NCBI GenBank assembly: GCA_036389295.1
Contig: DASVQB010000055.1
Location: 25,564-89,563, forward strand
Length of the DNA: 64,000 bases
Source of the DNA: AC-37 sp036389295
GTDB lineage: Bacteria; Actinomycetota; Thermoleophilia; Solirubrobacterales; Thermoleophilaceae
Direction of reading: 5' to 3'
Part shown: positions 41,673 through 50,505 of the stretch, one piece after another
How the letters are laid out: the number at the start of each line of letters is the position of its first letter
Position numbering within the stretch: position 1 is the first letter of the stretch
The notes under the pieces: model-generated
The model's database searches: none
What the model saw: the letters and a program-made list of their open reading frames with translations, nothing else
What the model was told of the DNA's origin: nothing
Position numbers and translations under genes: made by a program

Positions 41673-41763
41673 TTCTCATCTCCCCCTCCGCGTCCGTGCC
41701 CCCGTTCGGGGGTAGCGCGAGGCTGACCAGTTTGACGCGTCAGGTTAGTGCATAATCCCGCGC

Positions 41764-43641
41764 ATGCGGCCGGGCAGGGGGGCGTGGCGCATCATCGCGG
41801 GGGCGTTCGCGTTCGGTGTGCTCGCGCTCGTGGCGGCACCGGCCGCCGTGGCCCAGAAGCGCGACCCGGCGCCCGAGCTGAACGCGGGCGTCGAGCTCCT
41901 GCCGCGTCCGTGCGCCTACGAGGGCGGCGACCGCCTCGAGCGCGCCACCTACACGCGCGAGGGCTGGAGCGGCCCGGACTACGTTCGGTATCCCGGCGCC
42001 TGCCAGCGGCTCCGGTTCGTCTACGGGCCGATCGTCGTCAAGCCGGGCCAGAACGACGTCCTGGACGAGCCCGTGACGATCCAGAAGCCGCTCGTCGACG
42101 GCTACATCACCCGCTTCAAGCCGAACCTCGTGCGGACCGACGGCTCGGTCCCGCCGCTCGAGCAGGTCCACCTCCACCACATGTCGCTCCTGCCCGTGAC
42201 GCGGCAGTACGGGAACCCGTCGATCTACGGGGCGATCGGCCTCCCCGCCTTCGGCTCGGGCGAGGAGAAGACGATCACGCTGTTCCCGCGCGGGTACGGG
42301 ATGCCGGTCAGGGGCACCGACGGCTGGGGCATGCTCTACATGATCCACTCCGCGATCAGCCAGCCGACCGAGGTCTACGTGACCTACGACGTCGACTTCG
42401 TGCGGCAGGAGGACGTCGAGGCCGCCGGCCTCCGGCCCGCCTACCCGCTGTGGCTCGACGTGCGGCCGGACGCTCCGTCCTACCCGGTGTTCAACACCCA
42501 GCGCGGCTTCGGCGGCCCGGACGGGAGGTGCTCGTGGCCGCGCGAGAAGTGCGCCGCGATGGACCCCTGGGGCCAGGCGGTCGTCGGGCAGGGCCAGCCG
42601 GGCAACGGTGCCGGCCAGGACTACAAGCTGCCGGACCGCGGCGACCCGCTCGGGCCGATCGAGCACTTCACAGGCGGAACGCTGGTCTCGGCAGGCGGCC
42701 ACATCCACCCGGGCGGGGTCACGAACGAGCTGGACGTGGTGCGCCCGGGCCGCACCGAGGTCGTCCGCCGCAGGGTCGGCCGCCGCTGGAGGCGCGTCCG
42801 CCGCAAGCGCGAGTCGGTCCGGGTCTACACCGGCGAGGCCCAGTACTGGGACCGCGGCGACCCCACCAAGGCGGGCGGCCCGCCGACCTCCTGGGACTTC
42901 TCCGAGAAGGTCGTCGGGCTGCCCGAGTGGGGCATCCGCCTCGAGCCCGGCGACGTGCTGCGCAGCAACGCGACCTACGACACGACCCGGCAGTCGTCCT
43001 ACGAGAACATGGGCATCGTCGAGACGTTCATCGCCCCGGACGACCCCGACGACCGCCCGACCGCGCCCGGCGTCGACCCGTTCTCCGTCCCGGTCGACCG
43101 CTCGGCCGAGTGCCGCTCGCGCGGGCTGCGCGCCCGCCGCGGCCCGCGGCTGTGCGACAAGGGCCACGCCACCCACGGCCACCTGAGGGAGAACGAGAAC
43201 TTCAGCGGCCCCGAGGGCGGCTGGGACGCGCGCACCGGCACCCCGACCGACCGGGTCGGCATCGTCGACTTCCTGTACGCGCCGGGCGACCTGACCACGA
43301 TCTCGATGACCGGCGTCCCGACCGTCGAGCTCGGGACCTCGCTGACGTTCCACAACGCCGACGCCCACTCGATCTTCCACACCGTCACGTCGTGCGACTT
43401 CCCGTGCAAGGGCGGCACGGGCACCGCCTTCCCGGTCGCGAACGGGAGGACCAGCACGGGTCGCACGCTCGACTTCGACTCCGGGGACCTCGGCTTCGGC
43501 AACCCGACGGGGCCCGCGAAGCAGACGCCGGACTGGAACTTGGAGATCTCACGTGTGCAGGGCTTCCAACCGGGGGAGGTAGTCACTTACTACTGCCGCA
43601 TCCACCCGGGGATGCGGGGAGCGTTCGAGGTGACCGAATGA
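41764..43641 (+). CDS. Exported cupredoxin-tailed protein, first of a pair
   Basis: A 625-residue exported protein. The signal peptide is IIAGAFAFGVLALVAAPAAVA. Residues ~30-510 have no recognised family but many aromatic and His residues (VHLHHMSLLPVT, GGHIHPGGVTNELDVV). A basic patch RRVGRRWRRVRRKRESVRV sits near 335. The C-terminal ~110 residues are cupredoxin-like: HNADAHSIFHTVTSC provides the upstream His and VVTYYCRIHPGMRGAFEV provides Cys, His and Met, a type 1 copper site. It likely carries electrons in the envelope. The stop overlaps the PQQ-propeller gene by 4 bases (ATGA), and the two proteins share the same CxIHPGMRG ending. Confidence 0.87.
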   Translation: MRPGRGAWRIIAGAFAFGVLALVAAPAAVAQKRDPAPELNAGVELLPRPCAYEGGDRLERATYTREGWSGPDYVRYPGACQRLRFVYGPIVVKPGQNDVLDEPVTIQKPLVDGYITRFKPNLVRTDGSVPPLEQVHLHHMSLLPVTRQYGNPSIYGAIGLPAFGSGEEKTITLFPRGYGMPVRGTDGWGMLYMIHSAISQPTEVYVTYDVDFVRQEDVEAAGLRPAYPLWLDVRPDAPSYPVFNTQRGFGGPDGRCSWPREKCAAMDPWGQAVVGQGQPGNGAGQDYKLPDRGDPLGPIEHFTGGTLVSAGGHIHPGGVTNELDVVRPGRTEVVRRRVGRRWRRVRRKRESVRVYTGEAQYWDRGDPTKAGGPPTSWDFSEKVVGLPEWGIRLEPGDVLRSNATYDTTRQSSYENMGIVETFIAPDDPDDRPTAPGVDPFSVPVDRSAECRSRGLRARRGPRLCDKGHATHGHLRENENFSGPEGGWDARTGTPTDRVGIVDFLYAPGDLTTISMTGVPTVELGTSLTFHNADAHSIFHTVTSCDFPCKGGTGTAFPVANGRTSTGRTLDFDSGDLGFGNPTGPAKQTPDWNLEISRVQGFQPGEVVTYYCRIHPGMRGAFEVTE

Positions 43642-45794
43642 GCAAGCTCGCCCGTGAACGGATCGCATGGCTGGCGCCGGCCCTCGCCGTCGCCGCCGTC
43701 CTCGCCGTCCCGTCCGCCGCGTCCGCGGCGGGCCCGGCCGCGTGCGGCCCGAAGGACTCCCTCGGCGGCGACTGGCGAAGCTTCGGCAAGGACTACTCGA
43801 ACAGCCGCTTCCAGGATCGCGAGAAGCTGATCTCGCCGGGCGACGCGCCGACGCTCAGGCCCGCGTGGACGTTCTCGACCGTCGAGGGCGGCGGGTCCGG
43901 AGACGTCACCGGCACCCCGGTGGTCGTGGACGGCTGCGTGTACGTGGCGACGAACCGCGGCTGGGTCTTCGCCATGAACGCCGACACCGGCGCGCTCGTC
44001 TGGAAGGCCAAGGTCCCCTACGGCGGGGTCGTGAGCAGCAGCGTCGGAGCCGGCCCCGACTGCGCGACGCCCGATCCGACCGCGGGCAAGAAGGGCAAGA
44101 GCAAGAAGAAGAAGTCGTCGAGGAAGAAGAAGTCCTCCAAGCGCAGCAAGAGGAAGTCCAGGAAGCGGAAGCGGCCGGCGAGGAGGAAGCCGGTCAGCAA
44201 GGCGTGCTCGACCGTGTACGTCGCCGTCTCGCGGGCCGGGGGGCTCACGAGCGACGAGGGCTCGGAGGGCGAGGGCTGCCCGCCCGGCGACCCGTGCGTC
44301 GGCCCCTACGTGGTCAGCTTCGACCGCAAGACCGGCAAGGTCGCGTGGGCCACGCCGTCGCTCGACCAGCAGCCGGGCGCGGACGCCTACGGCTCGCCGG
44401 TGATCTTCGAGCGGACGGTGATGGTCGGCATCTCGGGCGGCGCGTCCGAGCTCGGCGACAGCGAGGAGGGGCGCTACGCGTTCCAGGGCGCGATCGCCTT
44501 CGTCGACACCGAGACCGGCAAGCTGGTGCGCAAGACGTGGACGATCCACCCGCCGGGCCAGCCCGACGACGAGTACGCGGGCGGCACGGTCTGGGGCACG
44601 CCGGCGGTCGACCCGCAGGACAAGGTCGCCTTCTTCCCGACCGGGAACCCGTTCAACCCGCGCGCCGAGCACGAGCACTCGAACGCGATCGTCAAGGTCG
44701 ACGTGAACCGGAAGAGCAAGCGGTTCGCGCAGATCGTGGGCGCCTACAAGGGCGACGTCGACGAGTACCTGCCGGGGCTGGCGGAGGCGCCGTGCTTCGA
44801 CTTCCCCGGCAACGGGCCCGTCTACTACCCGCAGGGCCTCGGCTCGTGCGCCGACCTCGACCTCGACTTCGGCCCGCACCCGAACCTGTTCACGGACGGG
44901 AACGGCCGCAAGCTCGTCGGGGCGGGCCAGAAGTCGGGCGTCTACCACGTGTTCGACGCCAAGACGATGCAGCCGGTGTGGAAGCAGCTCGTCGGGCCGC
45001 CGAGCGCGGTCGGCGGGATCGTCGGGTCGACGGCCACCGACGGCCACTCGATCTACGGGCCGATCACCGCGCCGGGCTACATCTGGTCGCTCTCGGCGCC
45101 GACGGGGTCCTACCGCTGGGTCGGCGTCGTCGCCGACGGCGCCCACTGGGCGGACCACGCCTCGGTCGCGAACGGCGTCGTCTACACCGTCGACCTGACC
45201 GGCTTCCTCGACGCGTACGACGCGCGGACCGGCGTACAGCTCGCCAAGCGGCCGCTGATGCTCGGCGGCACCAACACGCCCGCCTCGCTGTCCTGGAGCG
45301 GGGTGAGCGTGGCGCGCAACACGGTCTACGCGGCGGTTGGGATGACCGGCCTCAGCGAGGGCTTCGTGGTCGCGTTCAAGCCGGGCGGCGTCCAGGACGT
45401 GCCGGCGGACGCGGGCGAGACCGCGTCCAACCCGCGGACGGGCGGCGGCGGTGACGGCGGCGGCGGCGGCGATCCGGGCGGCGGCGGCGGTGGCGACTCC
45501 GGGCCGGGCACGGCGGTGGTCGCCGGGCCGGGCGCGACCTACACGACCTACGCCACGCCGGTCATGACGACGACCGTGGGCGGCCAGCTCTCGTTCGTGA
45601 ACCTGGACCTGCCGCAGCACGACGTCGTGGCCGACGAGAAGGGGCCGGACGGCAGGCCGCTGTTCAGGAGCCGGCTGGCCGGCGTCGGCGAGGTGGTGCC
45701 GGTCGAGGGCCTCGACCGGGTGCGGTCGGGCCAGACGTACGGCTTCTTCTGCAGCATCCACCCGGGGATGCGCGGCCAGCTGGCGGTGCGGTAG
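43638..45794 (+). CDS. PQQ-type beta-propeller protein with Lys/Arg-rich insert and cupredoxin tail
   Basis: A 718-residue exported protein. After a signal peptide (LAPALAVAAVLAVPSAASA) come propeller repeats such as DWRSFGKDYSNSRFQD, GCVYVATNRGWVFAMNADTGALVWKAK, FDRKTGKVAWATPSLDQQ and GVVYTVDLTGFLDAYDARTG, as in PQQ-dependent alcohol dehydrogenases. Residues 151-188 are an insert with 25 Lys/Arg out of 38. A Gly-rich linker (~600-625) leads to a C-terminal cupredoxin, with QHDVV (His) and YGFFCSIHPGM (Cys, His, Met). A fused copper domain could take electrons directly from the propeller, replacing the usual cytochrome c. The exact substrate and PQQ binding are unproved. Confidence 0.87.
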   Translation: MSKLARERIAWLAPALAVAAVLAVPSAASAAGPAACGPKDSLGGDWRSFGKDYSNSRFQDREKLISPGDAPTLRPAWTFSTVEGGGSGDVTGTPVVVDGCVYVATNRGWVFAMNADTGALVWKAKVPYGGVVSSSVGAGPDCATPDPTAGKKGKSKKKKSSRKKKSSKRSKRKSRKRKRPARRKPVSKACSTVYVAVSRAGGLTSDEGSEGEGCPPGDPCVGPYVVSFDRKTGKVAWATPSLDQQPGADAYGSPVIFERTVMVGISGGASELGDSEEGRYAFQGAIAFVDTETGKLVRKTWTIHPPGQPDDEYAGGTVWGTPAVDPQDKVAFFPTGNPFNPRAEHEHSNAIVKVDVNRKSKRFAQIVGAYKGDVDEYLPGLAEAPCFDFPGNGPVYYPQGLGSCADLDLDFGPHPNLFTDGNGRKLVGAGQKSGVYHVFDAKTMQPVWKQLVGPPSAVGGIVGSTATDGHSIYGPITAPGYIWSLSAPTGSYRWVGVVADGAHWADHASVANGVVYTVDLTGFLDAYDARTGVQLAKRPLMLGGTNTPASLSWSGVSVARNTVYAAVGMTGLSEGFVVAFKPGGVQDVPADAGETASNPRTGGGGDGGGGGDPGGGGGGDSGPGTAVVAGPGATYTTYATPVMTTTVGGQLSFVNLDLPQHDVVADEKGPDGRPLFRSRLAGVGEVVPVEGLDRVRSGQTYGFFCSIHPGMRGQLAVR

Positions 45795-45806
45795 GGCAGG
45801 AGGGGC

Positions 45807-45835
45807 GCGCCGCCCGCCCGCGGGGCGGGCGGCGC
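45807..45835. terminator. Strong 13-bp hairpin between convergent genes
   Basis: GCGCCGCCCGCCC (45807-45819) and GGGCGGGCGGCGC (45823-45835) form a perfect 13-bp stem with a GCG loop. It sits between the PQQ-propeller stop (45794) and the cupin stop (45843), an ideal place for a bidirectional terminator. No U-run, as elsewhere in the window. Confidence 0.7.
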
Positions 45836-45842
45836 CGTGCGG

Positions 45843-46337
45843 TCAGGAGCGCAGGCCGAACCGCTCGACGAGCGGGCCGACCGACTCCATGTCCATCGAC
45901 AGCTCGTAGCGCTCGCGGGCCGCGGCCAGGCCCTCGACGTCCGGGCCCTCCGCGCGCGTGAGGAACGGCGCGATGTCGGCGAAGTAGCGCTCGAAGCCGC
46001 CGGGCGAGATCAGCTCGAGCAGCCGGCACTCCTCGTCGCCGGCGTTCCAGAACGAGTGCGGGATCCCGCGCGGCTTGACCACGAGGTCGCCGGGGCCGGC
46101 CTCGACGACCTCGTCGCCGATCATCGCGCCCATCCGCCCGCTGAGGACGTAGGAGTACTCGTCCTCGTTGGCGTGCGTGTGCGTGGGCGCGGCGAGGGCG
46201 CGCGGCGCGATCGTGTGCTCGATCAGCGCGAACCGGCCGCCGGTCTCCTCGCCGCGGATCACGTACCGGTTGCCGAGGTTGGGGAAGTCGGCCCGGTCGC
46301 CGTCCGCCGGCCCGACCTTGTGCTCGCTGGGATGCAT
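45843..46337 (-). CDS. Cupin-domain protein
   Basis: A 164-residue small beta-barrel cupin. Motif 1 is APTHTHANEDEYSYVLSGRMGAMIGDE (His-x-His-x4-Glu with metal ligands) and motif 2 is VVKPRGIPHSFWNAGDEECRLLELI (His). It probably binds a divalent metal and acts as a small-molecule dioxygenase or isomerase; the substrate is unknown. The ATG at 46337 has CAGGAG just upstream, so it is preferred over the longer frame starting at 46388. It is the last gene before the beta-helix gene on this strand. Confidence 0.86.
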   Translation of the reverse strand: MHPSEHKVGPADGDRADFPNLGNRYVIRGEETGGRFALIEHTIAPRALAAPTHTHANEDEYSYVLSGRMGAMIGDEVVEAGPGDLVVKPRGIPHSFWNAGDEECRLLELISPGGFERYFADIAPFLTRAEGPDVEGLAAARERYELSMDMESVGPLVERFGLRS

Positions 46338-46409
46338 GGCTGGCTCCTGTCGACGATCGCTCTTCGCTTGGAGCACTGCACTATGCACGGCCGGCCGGCC
46401 CGCGGGCGG

Positions 46410-47795
46410 TCAGCGGGGCAGCGCCGGCGCGGGCGCGGTCACGCCGGGCCGCAGGCGCAGGTCGCCCCGCTCGGGGGCCACGAACAGGCCGGGGGCGGCG
46501 GACAGCGAGTTGCGCGCCGCCAGCTCCCGGCAGTCCTCCGCCTCGCACTCGTCCACGCCCGCGGGAAGGCCGCGCCCCGCGATCAGGTTGCCCGCGACGT
46601 GCAGGTCGTCGTCGGCTCGCACCGGCCCGAGGCCGGAGCCGGCCTGCGCCTCCGGGTCGTCGAACGGGCCGGCGACGCTGAAGAGCTGGTCCCCCTGCCT
46701 GCGCGGGTTGTCGATCACGTTGCCGGCGATCCACACGCTCCGGTTGGGGATCCGGACGTAGTTGGTGCCGTCGTCCACGCGGGTGGTGCCCCAGCCGCCC
46801 GCGTCGAGGTTCTGCTGGCAGCGCTCGCGGCCCTCGTCGCCTGGCTGGCCGTCGCAGGACCGGCCGCCGTAGCCGACCTCGACCCAGTGCGAGCGCGACC
46901 CGACGTTCCACATCCGGTTGCGCGCGATCACGACGTCGTGGCCGCCGTTGACCCCGACCCCGGCTCCCTCGACGTCCGAGATCCTGTTGTCGAGGACGTC
47001 GACCGCCTCGGCCTCGTAGCGGACGAACGGCGGCACCATGAACTGGAGGCCCGTCCCCTGGCCCGCGGTGAAGCCGCCGACGCCGCAGCGGCGGATGCGG
47101 TTGCGGGCCACGAGCACGTTGGCCGACCCGCCCTTCGCGTACGCGCACCAGTCGCCCGCGCGCTCGATCGTGTTGTCCGCGATCCGAGCGTTCTGCACCG
47201 CGACGAAGTCGATCGTGTTGTCGCCGGCGCCCGAGATCGTGCTGTGCGTGATCGCGACGTCCGTCGACTGGTTCACCTTCACGTTCTCGTGCAGCTCGGT
47301 CGGCGAGCCGACGAGGCGCGACCTGGTCAGCAGCACGTGCTGGCAGGCCTCGCAGTGGAAGAGGTCGAAGCGGTCGCCGAACGCGATCCCGGAGAACGCC
47401 ACCCAGCGGAGGTCGTAGAGGTTCACCGCGCCGAACCGGACGGTGCCGCGCCTGGCGGCCACGATCGAGATCGGGGCGGCCCGGGTGCCCCACCGGCTCT
47501 CCCAGTAGTTGGGCAGCGAGCGCGCCGTGTAGCGGCCGGGCCTGACCAGCACGCGCACCGCGCGGTCGAGCGGCCGGGCCTGCGGGATCCGGGCCCACGC
47601 CGCCGCGACCGTCCTGAGCGGCCGGCGGGAGGTGCCGGGGCTCGAGTCCCGGCCGCGCCGCGCGTCGACGACGATCGTCAGCGCGCCGGGCGTCGTGACG
47701 CGCGGGACGGCGCTCGTGTCGGCGCCGGCGGACTGGGGGAGCGCGGCCGCGATCGCGGCTGCTGCGAGCAGCATCGGCACGGCCCGGCGGGTCAT
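46410..47795 (-). CDS. Secreted right-handed beta-helix protein
   Basis: A 461-residue exported protein. The signal peptide is MLLAAAAIAAALPQSAGA. The N-terminal part reads GRDSSPGTSRRPLRTVAAAWARI, the 'ratio of known to fill-in rung' start of parallel beta-helix (PbH1) proteins. Repeated rungs follow: HVLLTRSRLVGS, VAITHSTISGAGDNTIDFVAVQNARIADNTIERAG, NVLVARNRIRRCG, AVDVLDNRISDVEG and VVIARNRMWNVGS. It may bind or cleave polysaccharide; no catalytic site is evident. Similar in style to the beta-helix at 16801 but with a different end. Confidence 0.87.
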   Translation of the reverse strand: MTRRAVPMLLAAAAIAAALPQSAGADTSAVPRVTTPGALTIVVDARRGRDSSPGTSRRPLRTVAAAWARIPQARPLDRAVRVLVRPGRYTARSLPNYWESRWGTRAAPISIVAARRGTVRFGAVNLYDLRWVAFSGIAFGDRFDLFHCEACQHVLLTRSRLVGSPTELHENVKVNQSTDVAITHSTISGAGDNTIDFVAVQNARIADNTIERAGDWCAYAKGGSANVLVARNRIRRCGVGGFTAGQGTGLQFMVPPFVRYEAEAVDVLDNRISDVEGAGVGVNGGHDVVIARNRMWNVGSRSHWVEVGYGGRSCDGQPGDEGRERCQQNLDAGGWGTTRVDDGTNYVRIPNRSVWIAGNVIDNPRRQGDQLFSVAGPFDDPEAQAGSGLGPVRADDDLHVAGNLIAGRGLPAGVDECEAEDCRELAARNSLSAAPGLFVAPERGDLRLRPGVTAPAPALPR

Positions 47796-47882
47796 GGGGA
47801 CAGCTTCGGCTCGCGGGCCGGCCGCGTTAGGCGACGCCGGGCGCCTGGGCGTTTGTTGGGTGCGGACGGGGCCGCGGGCCGG

Positions 47883-48791
47883 TCAGCGAGCCGGCCGGAG
47901 GTCCTCGAGGCCGACGCGGAACGTCCTGGTCCGCGGGACGTAGCGGATCGCGAACCTCGTCGGCCACGGCCGGTCCGCGGGGGCCTCGGGCGGCTGGCGG
48001 AACGGGAACGTGACCGCGTGGCCCGGCGCCGCCATCGCGTCCTGGAGCGTGAACAGGGTGACCGACGCCTCGGCGAAGAGGATCTCGCCGTCGAACGTCC
48101 CGTAGATCAGGACCGGGTAGTGGTTCACCTTCTCCACGGTGTAGGGCAGCGTCATGTCCAGCAGGTGCAGGCCCATCTCCGGGATCGACGAGTCGACGTC
48201 GGGCCGGTAGCCGTCCGGCACGAGGCGCGCCGGCGGCATGTCGAGGAAGCGGCGCATCTGCGCGTACGGCGTCTTCAGCGCGTCGCAGGTCTTCCCGTTC
48301 GACGACAGCACGCACTCGGTCGTCCGGTCGACCTCCGCGCGCGTGCGCAGGTAGAAGTGGAAGTCGAAGTGCGGCGAGGCGAACGAGCCGTTCGGGCCGC
48401 GCGGCATCCCCTCGGTGTTCCAGTCCACCTCGACGTAGCTGAACGGCGACGGCGCCGCTCCGGCCGGCGCGCGGACCTCCGGGTAGCGGAAGCGGTAGAT
48501 GTACTGGCACGGCCCGACGGGGAGCGTCGGGGTGCGCCCCGCCCCGCTGAAGTCGATCGGGGGGACCTCCACCGCGACGCTCGCGGGCGGGTCGCCCGGG
48601 GCCTGGCGGGCCGGGAACGGGCCGGCGGAGGAGTAGGCGTCCATCAGCCCCTGCTGGGGCTCGTCGACCTTCGCGCAGGCGGCCGCGCGCGGCTCTCCCT
48701 CGTCGGCGTCGTCGCCGGTGGCGAGCACCACGACGGCCACCGCGACCGCAACGACGAGGACGAAGGCGACGAGGGGAGCGAGCCGGCGCAT
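47883..48791 (-). CDS. Secreted DUF5602-like protein
   Basis: A 302-residue exported or membrane-anchored protein with an N-terminal helix, LVAFVLVVAVAVAVVVLATG, then a Cys. The segment SPHFDFHFYLRTRAEVDRTTECVLSSNGKTCDA resembles the DUF5602 (TTHB210-like) pattern with its HFDFHF histidines. LHLLDMTLPYTVEKVNHYPVLIYGTFDGEILFAEASVT and RYVPRTRTFRVGL complete a beta-rich fold. The domain name is offered on memory of that motif only. Divergent from the LURP-one gene by 24 bases. Confidence 0.65.
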   Translation of the reverse strand: MRRLAPLVAFVLVVAVAVAVVVLATGDDADEGEPRAAACAKVDEPQQGLMDAYSSAGPFPARQAPGDPPASVAVEVPPIDFSGAGRTPTLPVGPCQYIYRFRYPEVRAPAGAAPSPFSYVEVDWNTEGMPRGPNGSFASPHFDFHFYLRTRAEVDRTTECVLSSNGKTCDALKTPYAQMRRFLDMPPARLVPDGYRPDVDSSIPEMGLHLLDMTLPYTVEKVNHYPVLIYGTFDGEILFAEASVTLFTLQDAMAAPGHAVTFPFRQPPEAPADRPWPTRFAIRYVPRTRTFRVGLEDLRPAR

Positions 48792-48815
48792 CCGCGCGAG
48801 CCTAGGCTATGCGCG

Positions 48816-49445
48816 GTGGAGACGCCGGCGACTACCCAGCCGAACGAGCACGACCGCTTCGTCCTGCGCCAGAAGCTGCGGCCGATCGTGAACCAGTACG
48901 AGTTCTCGCTGCCGGGCGAGGACGGCGAGGCCGCGGAGCCGTTCTGCTTCGTCCACCAGCGGCGGTTCAAGTTCAAGGAGGACATCCGCTTCTTCGCCGA
49001 CGCGAGCAGGACGGTCGAGCTGATGCGGATCAAGGCGCGGCAGCGGTTCGACCCGCGCGCCCGCTACGACGTGACGGCGCCCGACGGGACCAGGATCGGC
49101 GAGATCCAGAAGGTCTTCGGCAAGAGCCTGCTGCGCTCCACGTACACGCTGTTCGACTGGGCGGGCAACGAGGTCGCGACCGTGCGCGAGCGAAGCATGG
49201 CGGTCGCGCTCGTCCGCCGGCTGGTCGGCTTCGTTCCCTACCTCGACTACGTGGCCGACTTCCTGCCGATCCCCTACGACTTCGTCTTCGTCCGCGGCGA
49301 GGCCGAGCTCGGGAGCCAGGTCCGCCGGCGCTGGCGGATCCGCGACGTCTACACGATCGACATGACCGGCGACCCGAGCCGGTCGATCGACCGCCGGCTG
49401 GTCCTGGCGATCGCGGTGGGCATGGACGCGCTCCAGGCGCGCTGA
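48816..49445 (+). CDS. LURP-one-related family protein
   Basis: A 209-residue protein of the LURP-one/Tubby-like group. The GTG at 48816 is chosen because an ATG at 48809 reads another frame. Key segments are HDRFVLRQKLRPIVNQYEFSL, RRFKFKEDIRFFAD, VELMRIKARQRFDPRARYDVTAPDG, IGEIQKVFGKSLLRSTYTLFDWAGNEV, and the C-terminal RRRWRIRDVYTIDMTGDPSRSIDRRLVLAIAVGMDALQ, closely matching the family's end. Function is unknown in bacteria; phospholipid binding is suggested for the fold. No obvious operon. Confidence 0.83.
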   Translation: METPATTQPNEHDRFVLRQKLRPIVNQYEFSLPGEDGEAAEPFCFVHQRRFKFKEDIRFFADASRTVELMRIKARQRFDPRARYDVTAPDGTRIGEIQKVFGKSLLRSTYTLFDWAGNEVATVRERSMAVALVRRLVGFVPYLDYVADFLPIPYDFVFVRGEAELGSQVRRRWRIRDVYTIDMTGDPSRSIDRRLVLAIAVGMDALQAR

Positions 49446-49488
49446 GCGGACGCTCGCCTCCTCGGCTCCGCGCGCCCGCCGGCGTCCG

Positions 49489-50463
49489 CTACGGCGTCAT
49501 CACGACGCGGCCGAACGCCTGCCGGCTCTCGATGTACGCGTGCGCCGCGGCGGCCTCGGCGAGCGGGAACGTCCTGTCGATCACGATCCGGACCTCGCCG
49601 CTCGCGACCTGCTCGAGGAGGTCCGCGATCATCGCGTGGACGCGCGGGTACTCGTTCATCAGCGCGCCGCCGAGGAAGACGCCGCGCAGCGTGTTGTTCT
49701 GCGCCCACAGGGTCCTCGCCTCGACGTCGGAGCCGGCCCGGCCCGCCACGCCCACGCTCACGAGCGTGCCGCGGTAGGCGAGCGCGCCGACGCCGTCGGC
49801 GAGGGTCTGGCCGCCGACCGAGTCGAGGATGACGTCGGCGCCGCGGCCGTCGGTCAGCTCGCGCACGCGCTCGGGGAAGCTCTCGCGCGCGTAGTTGACC
49901 CCGTGGTCGAGGCCGAGCTCGTCCTTCAGGCGGGCCAGGCGCTCGTCGTCGGAGGCGGTGGCGATCACCGTGGCGCCCGCGCGCTTGGCGAGCTGGATCG
50001 CGGCCATCCCCACGCCTCCGGCTCCGGCGTGGACCAGGACGGTCTGACCGGCCTCGAGCCCGCCCGCCGTGAACAGGCACTCGTGGGCGGTCCCGACCGC
50101 GACCGGGACGGACGCCGCCCGCGCGGCGTCGAGCCCCTCGGGGATCGGCCAGGTGGACGCCGCCGGAACGGCCCTCCTCGCCGCGTGGGACCCGGCCCCG
50201 AAGAGGGTCACGATGCGGTCGCCCACCGCGCGGTCCTCGACGCCGGCGCCGGTCTCCGCCACGGTCCCGGCGGCCAGGTAGCCGACCACGTGAGGGGTCG
50301 ACGGCAGCGGCGACGAGCCGGCCCGGGCCAGCACGTCCCCGCCCTCGATGCTGATCGCCTCGACGTCCACGAGGACGAAGCCCTCGGGGCAGTCGGGGTC
50401 CGGCACGTCCTCGTACCTCAGGACGTCCGGGGCGCCGGTCTCGTGGATGACCGCGGCCTTCAT
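49489..50463 (-). CDS. Zinc-independent quinone oxidoreductase (MDR family)
   Basis: A 324-residue medium-chain dehydrogenase/reductase of the QOR type. It begins MKAAVIHETGAPDVLRYEDVPDPD. The nucleotide-binding loop is VLVHAGAGGVGMAAIQLAKRAGATVIATASDDERL, followed by GRGADVILDSVGGQTLADGV. The last segment is VRIVIDRTFPLAEAAAAHAYIESRQAFGRVVMTP. Catalytic zinc Cys residues are absent, as in NADPH:quinone reductases. It reduces quinones or enones with NADPH. Downstream it is separate from the lipoprotein gene by 42 bases. Confidence 0.92.
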   Translation of the reverse strand: MKAAVIHETGAPDVLRYEDVPDPDCPEGFVLVDVEAISIEGGDVLARAGSSPLPSTPHVVGYLAAGTVAETGAGVEDRAVGDRIVTLFGAGSHAARRAVPAASTWPIPEGLDAARAASVPVAVGTAHECLFTAGGLEAGQTVLVHAGAGGVGMAAIQLAKRAGATVIATASDDERLARLKDELGLDHGVNYARESFPERVRELTDGRGADVILDSVGGQTLADGVGALAYRGTLVSVGVAGRAGSDVEARTLWAQNNTLRGVFLGGALMNEYPRVHAMIADLLEQVASGEVRIVIDRTFPLAEAAAAHAYIESRQAFGRVVMTP

Positions 50464-50505
50464 CGGCGCGACTCTATTCGAGCCCGGGTCGCCCGGCCTC
50501 GCCGG

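Noticed and set aside
41673..41763. A TTGAC...CATAAT promoter for the cupredoxin operon.
   Set aside because: TTGACG and CATAAT are present but only 13 bases apart, too close for a normal sigma70 promoter.
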